Assembly: GCA_964019055.1 (NCBI GenBank) | Contig: OZ025212.1 | Location: forward strand, 9,353,109-9,417,108 | DNA length: 64,000 bases | Direction: 5' to 3' | Source: Anthopleura xanthogrammica | Taxonomy: Eukaryota > Cnidaria > Anthozoa > Actiniaria > Actiniidae | In this document: positions 1 to 14,358 of the stretch, piece by piece | How positions within the stretch are numbered: the stretch's first letter is position 1 | How the letters are laid out: every line of letters starts with the position of its first letter | Notes under the pieces: model-generated | Told to the model about the DNA's origin: nothing | What the model saw: only the letters and a program-made list of their open reading frames with translations | Databases searched by the model: none | Translations under genes and position numbers: made by a program

Positions 1-1776
1 TAGGCGTTTTACGATTTTGGAATTTGCCAATTTTGATCACGGAAATGGATTGCTGGCACGATTCTACCTATACATGGTCACGTTTATCTTGTGAAAATTC
101 GGCAGTCTTCCCCTATTTTTGGTGCCCGCGCATGCGCAGCTACAAAGTTAGGCACTTTACGATTTTGGAATTTGACAATTTTGATCACGGAAATGGATTC
201 CTTGCACGATTCTACCTATACATGGTCACGTTTATCTTGTGAAAATTCGGCAGTCTTCCCCTAGTTTTGGTGCCCGCGCATGCGCAGCTACAAAGTTAGG
301 CACTTTACGATTTTGGAATTTGCCAATTTTGATCACGGAAATGGATTCCTGGCACGATTCTACCTATACATGGTCACGTTTATCTTGTGAAAATTCGGCA
401 GTCTTCCCCTAGTTTTGGTGCCCGCGCATGCGCAGCTACAAAGTTAGGCACTTTACGATTTTGGAATTTGCCAATTTTGATCACTGAAATGAATTGATGG
501 CACGATTCTACCTATAGATGGTCACGTTTATCTTGTGAAAATTCGGCAGTGTTCCCCTAGTTTTGGTGCCCGCGCATGCGCAGCTACAAAGTTAGGCGTT
601 TTACGATTTTGGAATTTGCCAATTTTGATCACGGAAATGGATTGCTGGCACGATTCTACCTATACATGGTCACGTTTATCTTGTGAAAATTCGGCAGTCT
701 TCCCCTAGTTTTGGTGCCCGCGCATGCGCAGCTACAAAGTTAGGCACTTTACGATTTTGGAATTTGACAATTTTGATCACGGAAATGGATTCCTTGCACG
801 ATTCTACCTATACATGGTCACGTTTATCTTGTGAAAATTCGGCAGTCTTCCCCTAGTTTTGGTGCCCGCGCATGCGCAGCTACAAAGATAGGCACTTTAC
901 GATTTTGGAAATTGCTAATTTTGATCACGGAAAAGGATTGCTGGCACGATTCTACCTATACATGGTCACGTTTATCTTGTGAAAATTCGGCAGTCTTCCC
1001 CTAGTTTTGGTGCCCGCGCATGCGCAGCTACAAAGTTAGGCACTTTACGATTTTGGAATTTGACAATTTTGATCACGGAAATGGATTCCTGGCACGATTC
1101 TACCTATACATGGTCACGTTTATCTTGTGAAAATTCGGCAGTCTTCCCCTAGTTTTGGTGGCCGCGCATGCGCAGCTACAAAGATAGGCACTTTACGATT
1201 TTGGAAATTGCTAATTTTGATCACGGAAATGGATTGCTGGCACGATTCTAACTATAGATGGTCACGTTTATCTTGTGAAAATTTTGCAGTGTTCCCCTAG
1301 TTTTGGTGCCCGCGCATGCGCAGCTACAAAGTTAGGCGTTTTACGATTTTGGAATTTGCCAATTTTGATCACGGAAATGGATTGCTGGCACGATTCTACC
1401 TATACATGGTCACGTTTATCTTGTGAAAATTCGGCAGTCTTCCCCTAGTTTTGGTGCCCGCGCATGCGCAGCTACAAAGTTAGGCACTTTACGATTTTGG
1501 AATTTGCCAATTTTGATCACGGAAATGAATTGATGGCACGATTCTACCTATACATGGTCACGTTTATCTTGTGAAAATTCGGCAGTGTTCCCCTAGTTTT
1601 GGTGCCCGCGCATGCGCAGCTACAAAGTTAGGCGTTTTACGATTTTGGAATTTGCCAATTTTGATCACGGAAATGGATTGCTGGCACGATTCTACCTATA
1701 CATGGTCACGTTTATCTTGTGAAAATTCGGCAGTCTTCCCCTAGTTTTGGTGCTCGCGCATGCGCAGCTACAAAGT

Positions 1777-4590
1777 TAGGCACTTTACGATTTTGGAATT
1801 TGACAATTTTGATCACGGAAATGGATTGCTGGCACGATTCTACTTATACATGGTCACGTTTATCTTATGAAAATTCGGCAGTCTTCCCCTAGTTTTGGTG
1901 CCCGCGCATGCGCAGCTACAAAGTTAGGCACTTTACGATTTTGGAATTTGACAATTTTGATCACGGAAATGGATTCCTGGCACGATTCTACCTATACATG
2001 GTCACGTTTATCTTGTGAAAATTCGGCAGTCTTCCCCTAGTTTTGGTGCCCGCGCATGCGCAGCTACAAAGTTAGGCACTTTACGATTTTGGAAATTGCT
2101 AATTTTGATCACGGAAATGGATTGCTGGCACGATTCTACCTATACATGGTCACGTTTATCTTGTGAAAATTCGGCAGTGTTCCCCTAGTTTTGGTGCCCG
2201 CGCATGCGCAGCTACAAAGTTAGGCGTTTTACGATTTTGGAATTTGCCAATTTTGATCACGGAAATGGATTCCTGGCACGATTCTACCTATACATGGTCA
2301 CGTTTATCTTGTGAAAATTCGGCAGTCTTCCCCTAGTTTTGGTGCCCGCGCATGCGCAGCTACAAAGTTAGGCACTTTACGATTTTGGAAATTGGTAATT
2401 TTGATCGTGGAAATGGATTGCTGGCACGATTCTACCTATAAATGGTCACGTTTATCTTGTGAAAATTCGGCAGTCTTCCCCTAGTTTTGGTGCCCGCGCA
2501 TGCGCAGCTACAAAGTTAGGCACTTTACGATTTTGGAATTTGCCAATTTTGATCACGGAAATGGATTGCTGGCACGATTCTACCTATACATGGTCACGTT
2601 TATCTTGTGAAAATTCGGCAGTGTTACCCTAGTTTTGATGCCCGCGCATGTGCAGCTACAAAGTTAGGCACTTTACGATTTTGGAATTTGCCAATTTTGA
2701 TCACGGAAATGGATTGCTGGCACGATTCTACTTATACATGGTCACGTTTATCTTGTGAAAATGCGGCAGTCTTCCCCTAGTTTTGGTGCCCGCGCATGCG
2801 CAGCTACAAAGTTAGGCACTTTACGATTTTGGAATTTGACAATTTTGATCACGGAAATGGATTCCTGGCACGATCCTACCTATACATGGTCACGTTTATC
2901 TTGTGAAAATTCGGCAGTCTTCCCCTAGTTTTGGTGCCCGCGCATGCGCAGCTACAAAGTTAGGCACTTTACGATTTTGGAAATTGCTAATTTTCATCAC
3001 GGAAATGGATTGCTGGCACGATTCTACCTATACATGGTCACGTTTATCTTGTGAAAATTCGGCAGTGTTCCCCTAGTTTTGGTGCCCGCGCATGCGCAGC
3101 TACAAAGTTAGGCGTTTTACGATTTTGGAATTTGCCAATTTTGATCACGGAAATGGATTCCTGGCACGATTCTACCTATACATGGTCACGTTTATCTTGT
3201 GAAAATTCGGCAGTCTTCCCCTAGTTTTGGTGCCCGCGCATGCGCAGCTACAAAGTTAGGCACTTTACGATTTTGGAAATTGGTAATTTTGATCGTGGAA
3301 ATGGATTGCTGGCACGATTCTACCTATAAATGGTCACGTTTATCTTGTGAAAATTCGGCAGTCTTCCCCTAGTTTTGGTGCCCGCGCATGCGCAGCTACA
3401 AAGTTAGGCACTTTACGATTCTGGAATTTGCCAATTTTGATCACGGAAATGGATTGCTGGCACGATTCTACCTATACATGGTCACGTTTATCTTGTGAAA
3501 ATTCGGCAGTGTTACCCTAGTTTTGATGCCCGCGCATGCGCAGCTACAAAGTTAGGCACTTTACGATTTTGGAATTTGCCAATTTTGATCACGGAAATGG
3601 ATTGCTGGCACGATTCTACTTATACATGGTCACGTTTATCTTGTGAAAATTCGGCAGTCTTCCCCTAGTTTTGGTGCCCGCGCATGCGCAGCTACAAAGT
3701 TAGGCACTTTACGATTTTGGAATTTGACAATTTTGATCACGGAAATGGATTCCTGGCACGATCCTACCTATACATGGTCACGTTTATCTTGTGAAAATTC
3801 GGCAGTCTTCCCCTAGTTTTGGTGCCCGCGCATGCGCAGCTACAAAGTTAGGCACTTTACGATTTTGGAAATTGCTAATTTTCATCACGGAAATGGATTG
3901 CTGGCACGATTCTACCTATACATGGTCACGTTTATCTTGTGAAAATTCGGCAGTGTTCCCCTAGTTTTGGTGCCCGCGCATGCGCAGCTACAAAGTTAGG
4001 CGTTTTACGATTTTGGAATTTGCCAATTTTGATCACGGAAATGGATTCATGGCACGATTCTACCTATACATGGTCACGTTTATCTTGTGAAAATTCGGCA
4101 GTCTTCCCCTAGTTTTGGTGCCCGCGCATGCGCAGCTACAAAGTTAGGCACTTTACGATTTTGGAAATTGGTAATTTTGATCGTGGAAATGGATTCCTGG
4201 CACGATTCTACCTATAAATGGTCACGTTTATCTTGTGAAAATTCGGCAGTCTTCCCCTAGTTTTGGTGCTCGCGCATGCGCAGCTACAAAGTTAGGCACT
4301 TTACGATTTTGGAATTTGCCAATTTTGATCACGGAAATGGATTGCTGGCACGATTCTACCTATACATGGTCACGTTTATCTTGTGAAAATTCGGCAGTGT
4401 TACCCTAGTTTTGGTGCCCGCGCATGCGCAGCTACAAAGTTAGGCACTTTACGATTTTGGAATTTGCCAATTTTGATCACGGAAATGGATTGCTGGCACG
4501 ATTCTACCTATACATGGTCACGTTTATCTTGTGAAAATTCGGCAGTCTTCCCCTAGTTTTGGTGCCTGCGCATGCGCAGCTACAAAGTAA
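1777..4590 (+). repeat. 6-monomer higher-order repeat (888 bp), about three copies
   Basis: Diagnostic variants recur every 888 bp. TAGGCGTTTT starts at 2221, 3109 and 3997. GGTAATTTTGATCGTGG occurs near 2393, 3281 and 4169, each followed by CTATAAATGG. GTTACCCTAG and CACGATCCTACC recur in the first copies. The same TAGGCGTTTT class at 1333 is also 888 bp upstream of 2221, but its neighbours match less well. Copies differ by isolated substitutions such as TTGCTGG versus TTCCTGG. Confidence 0.88.
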
Positions 4591-4734
4591 GGCACTTTAC
4601 GATTTTTGAAATTGACAATTTTGATCACGGAAATAGATTCCTGGCACGATTCTACCTATACATGGTCACGTTTATCTTGTGAAAATTCGGCAGTCTTCCC
4701 CTAGTTTTGGTGCCCGCGCATGCGCAGCTACAAA

Positions 4735-7700
4735 GTTAGGCACTTTACGATTTTGGAATTTGCCAATTTTGATCACGGAAATGGATTCCAGGCACGATTC
4801 TACCTATACATGGTCACGTTTATCTTGTGAAAATTCGGCAGTCTTCCCCTAGTTTTGGTGCCCGCGCATGCGCAGCTACAAAGTTAGGCACTTTACGATT
4901 TTGGAAATTGCTAATTTTGATCACGGAAATGGATTACTGGCACGATTCTACCTAATCATGGTCACGTTTATCTTGTGAAAATTCGGCAGTGTTCCCCTAG
5001 TTTTGGTGCCCGCGCATGCGCAGCTACAAAGTTAGGCGTTTTACGATTTTGGAATTTGCCAATTTTGATCACGGAAATGGATTCCTGGCACGATTCGACC
5101 TATACATGGTCACGTTTATCTTGTGAAAATTCGGCAGTCTTCCCCTAGTTTTGGTGCCCGCGCATGCGCAGCTACAAAGTTAGGCACTTTACGATTTTGG
5201 AATTTGCCAATTTTGATCACGGAAATGGATTGATGGCACGATTCTACCTATACATGGTCACGTTTATCTTGTGAAAATTCGGCAGTCTTCCCCTAGTTTT
5301 GGTGCCCGCGCATGCGCAGCTACAAAGTTAGGCACTTTACGATTTTGGAATTTGTAAATTTTGATCACGGAAATGGATTGCTGGCACGATTCTACCTATA
5401 CATGGTCACTATTATCTTGTGAAAATTCGGCAGTCTTCCCCAGTTTTGGTGCCCGCGCATGCGCAGCTACAAAGTTAGGCACTTTACGATTTTGGAATTT
5501 GCCAATTTTGATCACGGAAATGGATTGCTGGCACGATTCTACCTATACATGGTCACGTTTATCTTGTGAAAATTCGGCAGTCTTCCCCTAGTTTTGGTGC
5601 CCGCGCATGCGCAGCTACAAAGATAGGCACTTTACGGTTTTAGAATATCTCAATTTTGATCACGGAAATGGATTACTGGCACGATTCTACCCATACATGG
5701 TCACGTTTATCTTGTGAAAATTCAGCAGTCTTCCCCTAGTTTTGGTGCCCACGCATGCGCAGGTACAAAGTTAGGCACTTTACGATTTTGGAATTTGCCA
5801 ATTTTGATCACGGAAATGGATTGCTGGCACGATTCTACCTATACATGGTCACGTTTATCTTGTGAAAATTCGGCAGTCTTCCCCTAGTTTTGGTGCCCGC
5901 GCATGCGCAGCTACAAAGTTAGGTACTTTACGATTTTAAAAATTTGCCAATTTTGATCACGGAAATGGATTACTGGCACGATTCTACCTATACATGGTCA
6001 CGTTTATCTTGTGAAAATTCGGCAGTCTTTGTCTAGTTTTGGTGCCCGCGCATGCGCAGCTACAAAGATACGCACTTTACGATTTTGGAATTTCTCAATT
6101 TTGATCAGGCAAATGGATTGGTGGCACGATTCTACCTATACATGGTCACGTTTATCTTGTGAAAATTCGGCAGTCTTCCCCTAGTTTTGGTGCCCGCGCA
6201 TGCGCAGCTACAAAGTTAGGCACTTTACGATTTTGGAATTTGACAATTTTGATCACGGAAATGGATTCCTGGCACGATTCTACCTATACATGGTCACGTT
6301 TATCTTGTGAAAATTCGGCAGTCTTCCCCTAGTTTTGGTGCCCGCGCATGCGCAGCTACAAAGATAGGCACTTTACGGTTTTCGAATTTCTCAATTTTGA
6401 TCACGGAAATAAATTACTTGCACGATTCCACCCATACATGGTCACGTTTATCTTGTGAAAATTCGGCAAGCTTCCCCTAGTTTTGGTGCCCGCGCATGCG
6501 CAGCTACAAAGTTAGGCACTTTACGATTTTGGAATTTGCCAATTTTGATCACGGAAATGGATTCCAGGCACGATTCTACCTATACATGGTCACGTTTATC
6601 TTGTGAAAATTCGGCAGTCTTCCCCTAGTTTTGGTGCCCGCGCATGCGCAGCTACAAAGTTAGGCACTTTACGATTTTGGAAATTGCTAATTTTGATCAC
6701 GGAAATGGATTACTGGCACGATTCTACCTAATCATGGTCACGTTTATCTTGTGAAAATTCGGCAGTGTTCCCCTAGTTTTGGTGCCCGCGCATGCGCAGC
6801 TACAAAGTTAGGCGTTTTACGATTTTGGAATTTGCCAATTTTGATCACGGAAATGGATTCCTGGCACGATTCGACCTATACATGGTCACGTTTATCTTGT
6901 GAAAATTCGGCAGTCTTCCCCTAGTTTTGGTGCCCGCGCATGCGCAGCTACAAAGTTAGGCACTTTACGATTTTGGAATTTGCCAATTTTGATCACGGAA
7001 ATGGATTGATGGCACGATTCTACCTATACATGGTCACGTTTATCTTGTGAAAATTCGGCAGTCTTCCCCTAGTTTTGGTGCCCGCGCATGCGCAGCTACA
7101 AAGTTAGGCACTTTACGATTTTGGAATTTGTAAATTTTGATCACGGAAATGGATTGCTGGCACGATTCTACCTATACATGGTCACTATTATCTTGTGAAA
7201 ATTCGGCAGTCTTCCCCAGTTTTGGTGCCCGCGCATGCGCAGCTACAAAGTTAGGCACTTTACGATTTTGGAATTTGCCAATTTTGATCACGGAAATGGA
7301 TTGCTGGCACGATTCTACCTATACATGGTCACGTTTATCTTGTGAAAATTCGGCAGTCTTCCCCTAGTTTTGGTGCCCGCGCATGCGCAGCTACAAAGAT
7401 AGGCACTTTACGGTTTTAGAATTTCTCAATTTTGATCACGGAAATGGATTACTGGCACGATTCTACCCATACATGGTCACGTTTATCTTGTGAAAATTCA
7501 GCAGTCTTCCCCTAGTTTTGGTGCCCGCGCATGTGCAGGTACAAAGTTAGGCACTTTACGATTTTGGAATTTGCCAATTTTGATCACGGAAATGGATTGC
7601 TGGCACGATTCTACCTATACATGGTCACGTTTATCTTGTGAAAATTCGGCAGTCTTCCCCTAGTTTTGGTGCCCGCGCATGCGCAGCTACAAAGTTAGGT

Positions 7701-8286
7701 ACTTTACGATTTTAAAAATTTGCCAATTTTGATCACGGAAATGGATTACTGGCACGATTCTACCTATACATGGTCACGTTTATCTTGTGAAAATTCGGCA
7801 GTCTTTGTCTAGTTTTGGTGCCCGCGCATGCGCAGCTACAAAGATACGCACTTTACGATTTTGGAATTTCTCAATTTTGATCAGGCAAATGGATTGGTGG
7901 CACGATTCTACCTATACATGGTCACGTTTATCTTGTGAAAATTCGGCAGTCTTCCCCTAGTTTTGGTGCCCGCGCATGCGCAGCTACAAAGTTAGGCACT
8001 TTACGATTTTGGAATTTGACAATTTTGATCACGGAAATGGATTCCTGGCACGATTCTACCTATACATGGTCACGTTTATCTTGTGAAAATTCGGCAGTCT
8101 TCCCCTAGTTTTGGTGCCCGCGCATGCGCAGCTACAAAGATAGGCACTTTACGGTTTTCGAATTTCTCAATTTTGATCACGGAAATAAATTACTTGCACG
8201 ATTCCACCCATACATGGTCACGTTTATCTTGTGAAAATTCGGCAAGCTTCCCCTAGTTTTGGTGCCCGCGCATGCGCAGCTACAAA
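4735..8286 (+). repeat. 12-monomer higher-order repeat (1776 bp), two tandem copies
   Basis: Copy 1 is about 4735-6510 and copy 2 about 6511-8286, nearly identical. Shared rare markers at a lag of 1776 include ATTCCAGGC (4785/6561), CCTAATCATGG, GATTCGACC, the one-base deletion CTTCCCCAGTT (near 5441/7216), GTCTTTGTCTAG (6025/7801), GATCAGGCAAATGG and AAATAAATTACTTGC. The one-base deletion and the one-base insertion in each copy cancel, so the period stays exactly 12 x 148. Similarity stops abruptly at the downstream edge, where the next unit reads GATACGCAC. Confidence 0.92.
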
Positions 8287-10650
8287 GATACGCACTTTAC
8301 GATTTTATAATTTCTCAATTTTGATCACGGAAATGGATTGCTGGCACAATTCCACCCATACATGGTCACGTTTATCTTGTGAAAATTCGGCAGTCTTCCC
8401 CTAGTTTTGGTGCCCGCGCATGCGCAGCTACAAAGATAGGCACTTTACGGTTTTAGAATTTCTCAATTTTGATCACGGAAATGGATTACTGGCACGATTC
8501 TACCCATACATGGTCACGTTTATCTTGTGAAAATTCGGCAGTCTTCCCCTAGTTTTGGTGCCCGCGCATGCGCAGCTACAAAGTTAGGCACTTTACGATT
8601 TTGGAATTTGCCAATTTTGATCACGGAAATGGATTGCTGGCACGATTCTACCTATACATGGTCACGTTTATCTTGTGAAAATTCGGCAGTCTTCCCCTAG
8701 TTTTGGTGCCCGCGCATGCGCAGCTACAAAGTTAGGTACTTTACGATTTTAAAAATTTGCCAATTTTGATCACGGAAATGGATTACTGGCACGATTCTAC
8801 CTATACATGGTCACGTTTATCTTGTGAAAATTCGGCAGTCTTTGTCTAGTTTTGGTGCCCGCGCATGCGCAGCTACAAAGATACGCACTTTACGATTTTG
8901 GAATTTCTCAATTTTGATCAGGCAAATGGATTGGTGGCACGATTCTACCTATACATTGTCACGTTTATCTTGTGAAAATTCGGCAGTCTTCCCCTAGTTT
9001 TGGTGCCCGCGCATGCGCAGCTACAAAGATAGGCACTTTACGGTTTTCGAATTTCTCAATTTTGATCACGGAAATAAATTACTTGCACGATTCCACCCAT
9101 ACATGGTCACGTTTATCTTGTGAAAATTCGGCAAGCTTCCCCTAGTTTTGGTGCCCGCGCATGCGCAGCTACAAAGATACGCACTTTACGATTTTATAAT
9201 TTCTCAATTTTGATCACGGAAATGGATTGCTGGCACAATTCCACCCATACATGGTCACGTTTATCTTGTGAAAATTCGGCAGTCTTCCCCTAGTTTTGGT
9301 GCCCGCGCATGCGCAGCTACAAAGTTAGGCACTTTACGATTTTAAAAATTTGCCAATTTTGATCACGGAAATGGATTACTGGCACGATTCTACCTATACA
9401 TGGTCACGTTTAACTTGTGAAAATTCGGCAGTCTTTGTCTAGTTTTGGTGCCCGCGCATGCGCAGCTACAAAGATACGCACTTTACGATTTTGGAATTTC
9501 TCAATTTTGATCAGGCAAATGGATTGGTGGCACGATTCTACCTATACATGGTCACGTTTATCTTGTGAAAATTCGGCAGTCTTCCCCTAGTTTTGGTGCC
9601 CGCGCATGCGCAGCTACAAAGTTAGGCACTTTACGATTTTGGAATTTGACAATTTTGATCACGGAAATGGATTCCTGGCACGATTCCACCCATACATGGT
9701 CACGTTTATCTTGTGAAAATTCGGCAAGCTTCCCCTAGTTTTGGTGCCCGCGCATGCGCAGCTACAAAGATACGCACTTTACGATTTTATAATTTCTCAA
9801 TTTTGATCACGGAAATGGATTGCTGGCACAATTCCACCCATACATGGTCACGTTTATCTTGTGAAAATTCGGCAGTCTTCCCCTAGTTTTGGTGCCCGCG
9901 CATGCGCAGCTACAAAGTTAGGCACTTTACGATTTTAAAAATTTGCCAATTTTGATCACGGAAATGGATTACTGGCACGATTCTACCTATACATGGTCAC
10001 GTTTAACTTGTGAAAATTCGGCAGTCTTTGTCTAGTTTTGGTGCCCGCGCATGCGCAGCTACAAAGATACGCACTTTACGATTTTGGAATTTCTCAATTT
10101 TGATCAGGCAAATGGATTGGTGGCACGATTCTACCTATACATGGTCACGTTTATCTTGTGAAAATTCGGCAGTCTTCCCCTAGTTTTGGTGCCCGCGCAT
10201 GCGCAGCTACAAAGTTAGGCACTTTACGATTTTGGAATTTGACAATTTTGATCACGGAAATGGATTCCTGGCACGATTCTACCTATACATGGTCACGTTT
10301 ATCTTGTGAAAATTCGGCAGTCTTCCCCTAGTTTTGGTGCCCGCGCATGCGCAGCTACAAAGATAGGCACTTTACGGTTTTCGAATTTCTCAATTTTGAT
10401 CACGGAAATAAATTACTTGCACGATTCCACCCATACATGGTCACGTTTATCTTGTGAAAATTCGGCAGGCTTCCCCTAGTTTTGGTGCCCGCGCATGCGC
10501 AGCTACAAAGATACGCACTTTACGATTTTATAATTTCTCAATTTTGATCACGGAAATGGATTGCTGGCACAATTCCACCCATACATGGTCACGTTTATCT
10601 TGTGAAAATTCGGCAGTCTTCCCCTAGTTTTGGTGCCCGCGCATGCGCAG
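8287..10650 (+). repeat. Shuffled 4- to 6-monomer multimers derived from the preceding 12-mer
   Basis: Blocks seen in the 1776-bp unit reappear here in new spacings. GTCTTTGTCTAG is at 8838, 9431 and 10024 (593 bp apart). GATTTTATAATTTCTC is at 8301, 9190, 9783 and 10524 (889, 593 and 741 bp apart). Each odd base comes from the one-base insertion in the A-run after GATTTT. Copies at 9342 and 9932 share the extra mark GTTTAACTTG. The region looks like deletion derivatives of a longer multimer made by unequal exchange. Confidence 0.85.
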
Positions 10651-12639
10651 CAACAAAGATAGGCACTTTACGATTTTGGAATTTGCCAATTTTGATCTCG
10701 GAAATGGATTGCTGGCACGATTCTACCTATACATGGTCACGTTTATCTTGTGAAAATTCGGCAGTTTTCCCCTAGTTTTGGTGCACGCGCATGCGCAGCT
10801 ACAAAGTTAGGCACTTTACGATTTAGGAATTTGCCAATTTTGATCACGGAAATGGATTGCTGGCACGATTCTACCTATACATGGTCACGTTCATCTTGCA
10901 AAAATTCGGCAGTCTTCCCCTAGTATTGGTGCCCGCGCATGCGCAGCTACAAAGTTAGGCACTTTACGATTTTGGAATTTGCCAATTTTGATCACGGAAA
11001 TGGATTGCTAGCACGATTCTACCTATACATGGTCACGTTTTTCTTGTGAAAATTCGGCAGTCTTCCCCTAGTTTTGGTGCCCGCGCATGCGCAGCTACAA
11101 AGTTAGGCACTTTACGATTTTGGAATTTGCCAATTTTGATCACGGAAATGGATTGCTGCCACGATTCTATCTATACATGGTCACGTTTATCTTGTGAAAA
11201 TTCGGCAGTCTTCCCCTAGTTTTGGTGCCCGCGCATGCGCAGCTACAAAGTTAGGCACTTTACGATTTTGGAATTTGCCAATTTTGATCACGGAAATAGT
11301 TTGCTGGCACGATTCTACCTATACATGGTCACGTTTATCTTGTGAAAATTCGGCAGTCTTCCCCTAGTTTTGGTGCCCGCGCATGCGCAGCTACAAAGTT
11401 AGGCAATTTACGATTTTGGAATTTGCCAATTTTGATCACGGAAATGGATTGCTGGCACGATTCTACCTATACATGGTCACGTTTATCTTGTGAAAATTCG
11501 GCAGTCTTCCCCTAGTTTTGGTGCCCGCGCATGCGCAGCTACAAAGTTAGGCACTTTACGATTTGGAATTTGCCAATTTTGATCACGGAAATGGATTGCT
11601 GGCACGATTCTACCTATACATGGTCACGTTTTGCTTGTAAAAATTCGGCAGTCTTCCCCTAGTTTTGGTGCCCGCGCATGCGCAGCTACAAAGTTAGGCA
11701 CTTTACGATTTTGGAATTTGCCAATTTTGATCTCGGAAATGGATTGCTGGCACGATTCTACCTATACATGGTCACGTTTATCTTGTGAAAATTCGGCAGT
11801 CTTCCCCTAGTTTTGGTGCCCTCGCATGCGCAGCTACAAAGTTAGGCACTTTACGATTTTGGAATTTGCCAATTTTGATCTCGGAAATGGATTGCTGGCA
11901 CGATTCTACCTATACATGGTCACGTTTATGTTGTGAAAATTCGGCAGTCTTCTTCTAGTTTTGGTGCCCTTGCTTGCGCAGCTACAAAGATACGCACTTT
12001 ACGATTTTAAAATTTGCCAATTTTGATCACGGAAATGGATTGCTGGCACTATTCTACCTATACATGGTCACGTTTATCTTGTGAAAATTCGGCAGTCTTC
12101 CCCTAGTTTTGGTGCCCACGCATGCGCAGCTACAAAGTTAGGCACTTTACGATTTTGAAATTTTCCAATTTTGATCACGGAAATAGATTGCTGGCACGAT
12201 TCTACCTATACATGGTCACGTTTAGATTGTGAAAATTTGGCAGTTTTCCCCTAGTTTTGGTGCCCGCGCATGCGCAGCTACAAAGTTAGACACTTTACGA
12301 TTTTGGAATTTGCCAATTTCGATCACGGAAATGGATTGCAGGCACGATTCTACCTATACATGGTCACGTTTAGCTTGTGAAAATTCGGCAGTCTTCCCCT
12401 AGTTTTGGTGCCCGCGCATGCGCAGCTACAAAGTTAGGCACTTTACGATTTTGGAATTTGCCAATTTTGATCACAGAAATGGATTGCTGGCACGATTCTA
12501 CCTATACATGGTCACGTTTAGCTTGTGAAAATTCGGCAGTCTTCCCCTAGTTTTGGTGCCCGCGCATACGCAGCTACAAAGTTAGACTCTTTACGATTTT
12601 GGAATTTGCCAATTTCGATCACGGAAATCAGATGCTGGC
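10651..12639 (+). repeat. Satellite monomers without clear higher-order periodicity
   Basis: About 13 monomers of consensus-like sequence with scattered private substitutions, for example CTCGCATGCGC near 11821, CCTTGCTTGCGC near 11968, and TCTTCTTCTAG near 11950. No marker set repeats locally. Part of the stretch (10646-11700) resembles 14190-15400, sharing CAGCAACAAAGATAGG, GATCTCGG and GTTCATCTTGCAAAAATTC, which suggests an older duplication about 26 monomers long. Nothing other than satellite is present. Confidence 0.85.
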
Positions 12640-13765
12640 ACGATTCTACCTATACATGGTCACGTTTATCTTGTGAAAATTCGGCAGTCTTCCCCTAGTT
12701 TTGGTGCCCGCGCATGCGCAGCTACAAAGTTAGGCACTTTACGATTTTGGAATTTGCCAATTTTGATCACGGAAATGGATTGCAGGCACGATTCTACCTA
12801 TACATGGTCACGTTTAGCTTGTGAAAATTCGGCAGTCTTCCCCTAGTTTTCGTGCCCGCGCATGCGGAGCTACAAAGTAAGGCACTTTACGATTTTGGAA
12901 TTTGCCAATTTTAATCACAGAAATGGATTGCTGAAACGATTCTACCTATACATGGTCACGTTTAGCTTGTGAAAATTCGGCAGTCTTCCCCTAGTTTTGG
13001 TGCCCGCGCATGCGCAGCTACAAAGTTAGGCACTTTACGATTTTGGAATTTGCCAATTTTGATCACGGAAATGGATTGCTGGCACGATTCTACCTATACA
13101 TGGTCACGTTTATCTTGTGAAAATTCGGCAGTCTTCCCCTAGTTTTGGTGCCCGCGCATGCGCAGCTCCAAAGTTAGGCACTTTACGATTTTGGAATTTG
13201 ACAATTTTGATCACGGAAATGGATTGCTGGCACGATTCTACCTATACATGGTCACGTTTATCTTGTGAAAATTCGGCAGTCTTCCCCTAGTTTTGGTGCC
13301 CGCGCATGCGCAGCTACAAAGTTAGGCACTTTACGATTTTGGAATTTGACAATTTTGATCACGGAAATGGATTGCTGGCACGATTCTACCTATACATGGT
13401 CACGTTTATCTTGTGAAAATTCGGCAGTCTTCCCCTAGTTTTGGTGCCCGCGCATGCGCAGCTACAAAGTTAGGCACTTTACGATTTTGGAATTTGCCAA
13501 TTTTGATCACGGAAATGGATTGCAGGCACGATTCTACCTATACATGGTCACGTTTAGCTTGTGAAAATTCGGCAGTCTTCCCCTAGTTTTCGTGCCCGCG
13601 CATGCGGAGCTACAAAGTAAGGCACTTTACGATTTTGGAATTTGCCAATTTTAATCACAGAAATGGATTGCTGAAACGATTCTACCTATACATGGTCACG
13701 TTTAGCTTGTGAAAATTCGGCAGTCTTCCCCTAGTTTTGGTGCCCGCGCATGCGCAGCTACAAAG
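12640..13765 (+). repeat. 5-monomer (740 bp) duplication
   Basis: Bases 12640-13024 recur at 13380-13764. Shared rare variants are ATTGCAGGC (12778/13518), TTTTCGTGCCC with GCATGCGGAGC (near 12847/13587), AAAGTAAGGC, and TTAATCACAG followed by CTGAAACGAT (12931/13671). The intervening units are ordinary consensus-like monomers. Confidence 0.88.
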
Positions 13766-14358
13766 ATAGGCACTTTACGATTTTGGAATTTGCCAATTTT
13801 GGTCACGGAAATGGATTGCTTGCACGATTCTACCTATACATGGTCACGTTTATCTTGTGAAAATTCGGCAGTCTTCCCCTAGTTTTGGTGCCCGCGCATG
13901 CGCAGCTACAAAGTTAGGCACTTTACGATTTTGGAATTTGACAATTTTGATCACGGAAATGGATTGCTGGCACGATTCTACCTATACATGGTCACGTTTA
14001 TCTTGTGAAAATTCGGCAGTCTTCCCCTAGTTTTGGTGCCCGCGCATGCGCAGCTACAAAGATAGGCACTTTACGATTTTGGAATTTTTCAATTTTGATC
14101 ACGGAAATGGATTGCTGGCACAATTCCACCCATACATGGTCACGTTTATCTGGTGAAACTTCGGCAGTCTTCCCCTAGTTTTGGTGCCCGCGCATGCGCA
14201 GCAACAAAGATAGGCACTTTACGATTTTGGAATTTGCCAATTTTGATCTCGGAAATGGATTGCTGGCACGATTCTACCTATACATGGTCACGTTTATCTT
14301 GTGAAAATTCGGCAGTCTTCCCCTAGTTTTGGTGCCCGCGCATGCGCAGCTACAAAGT

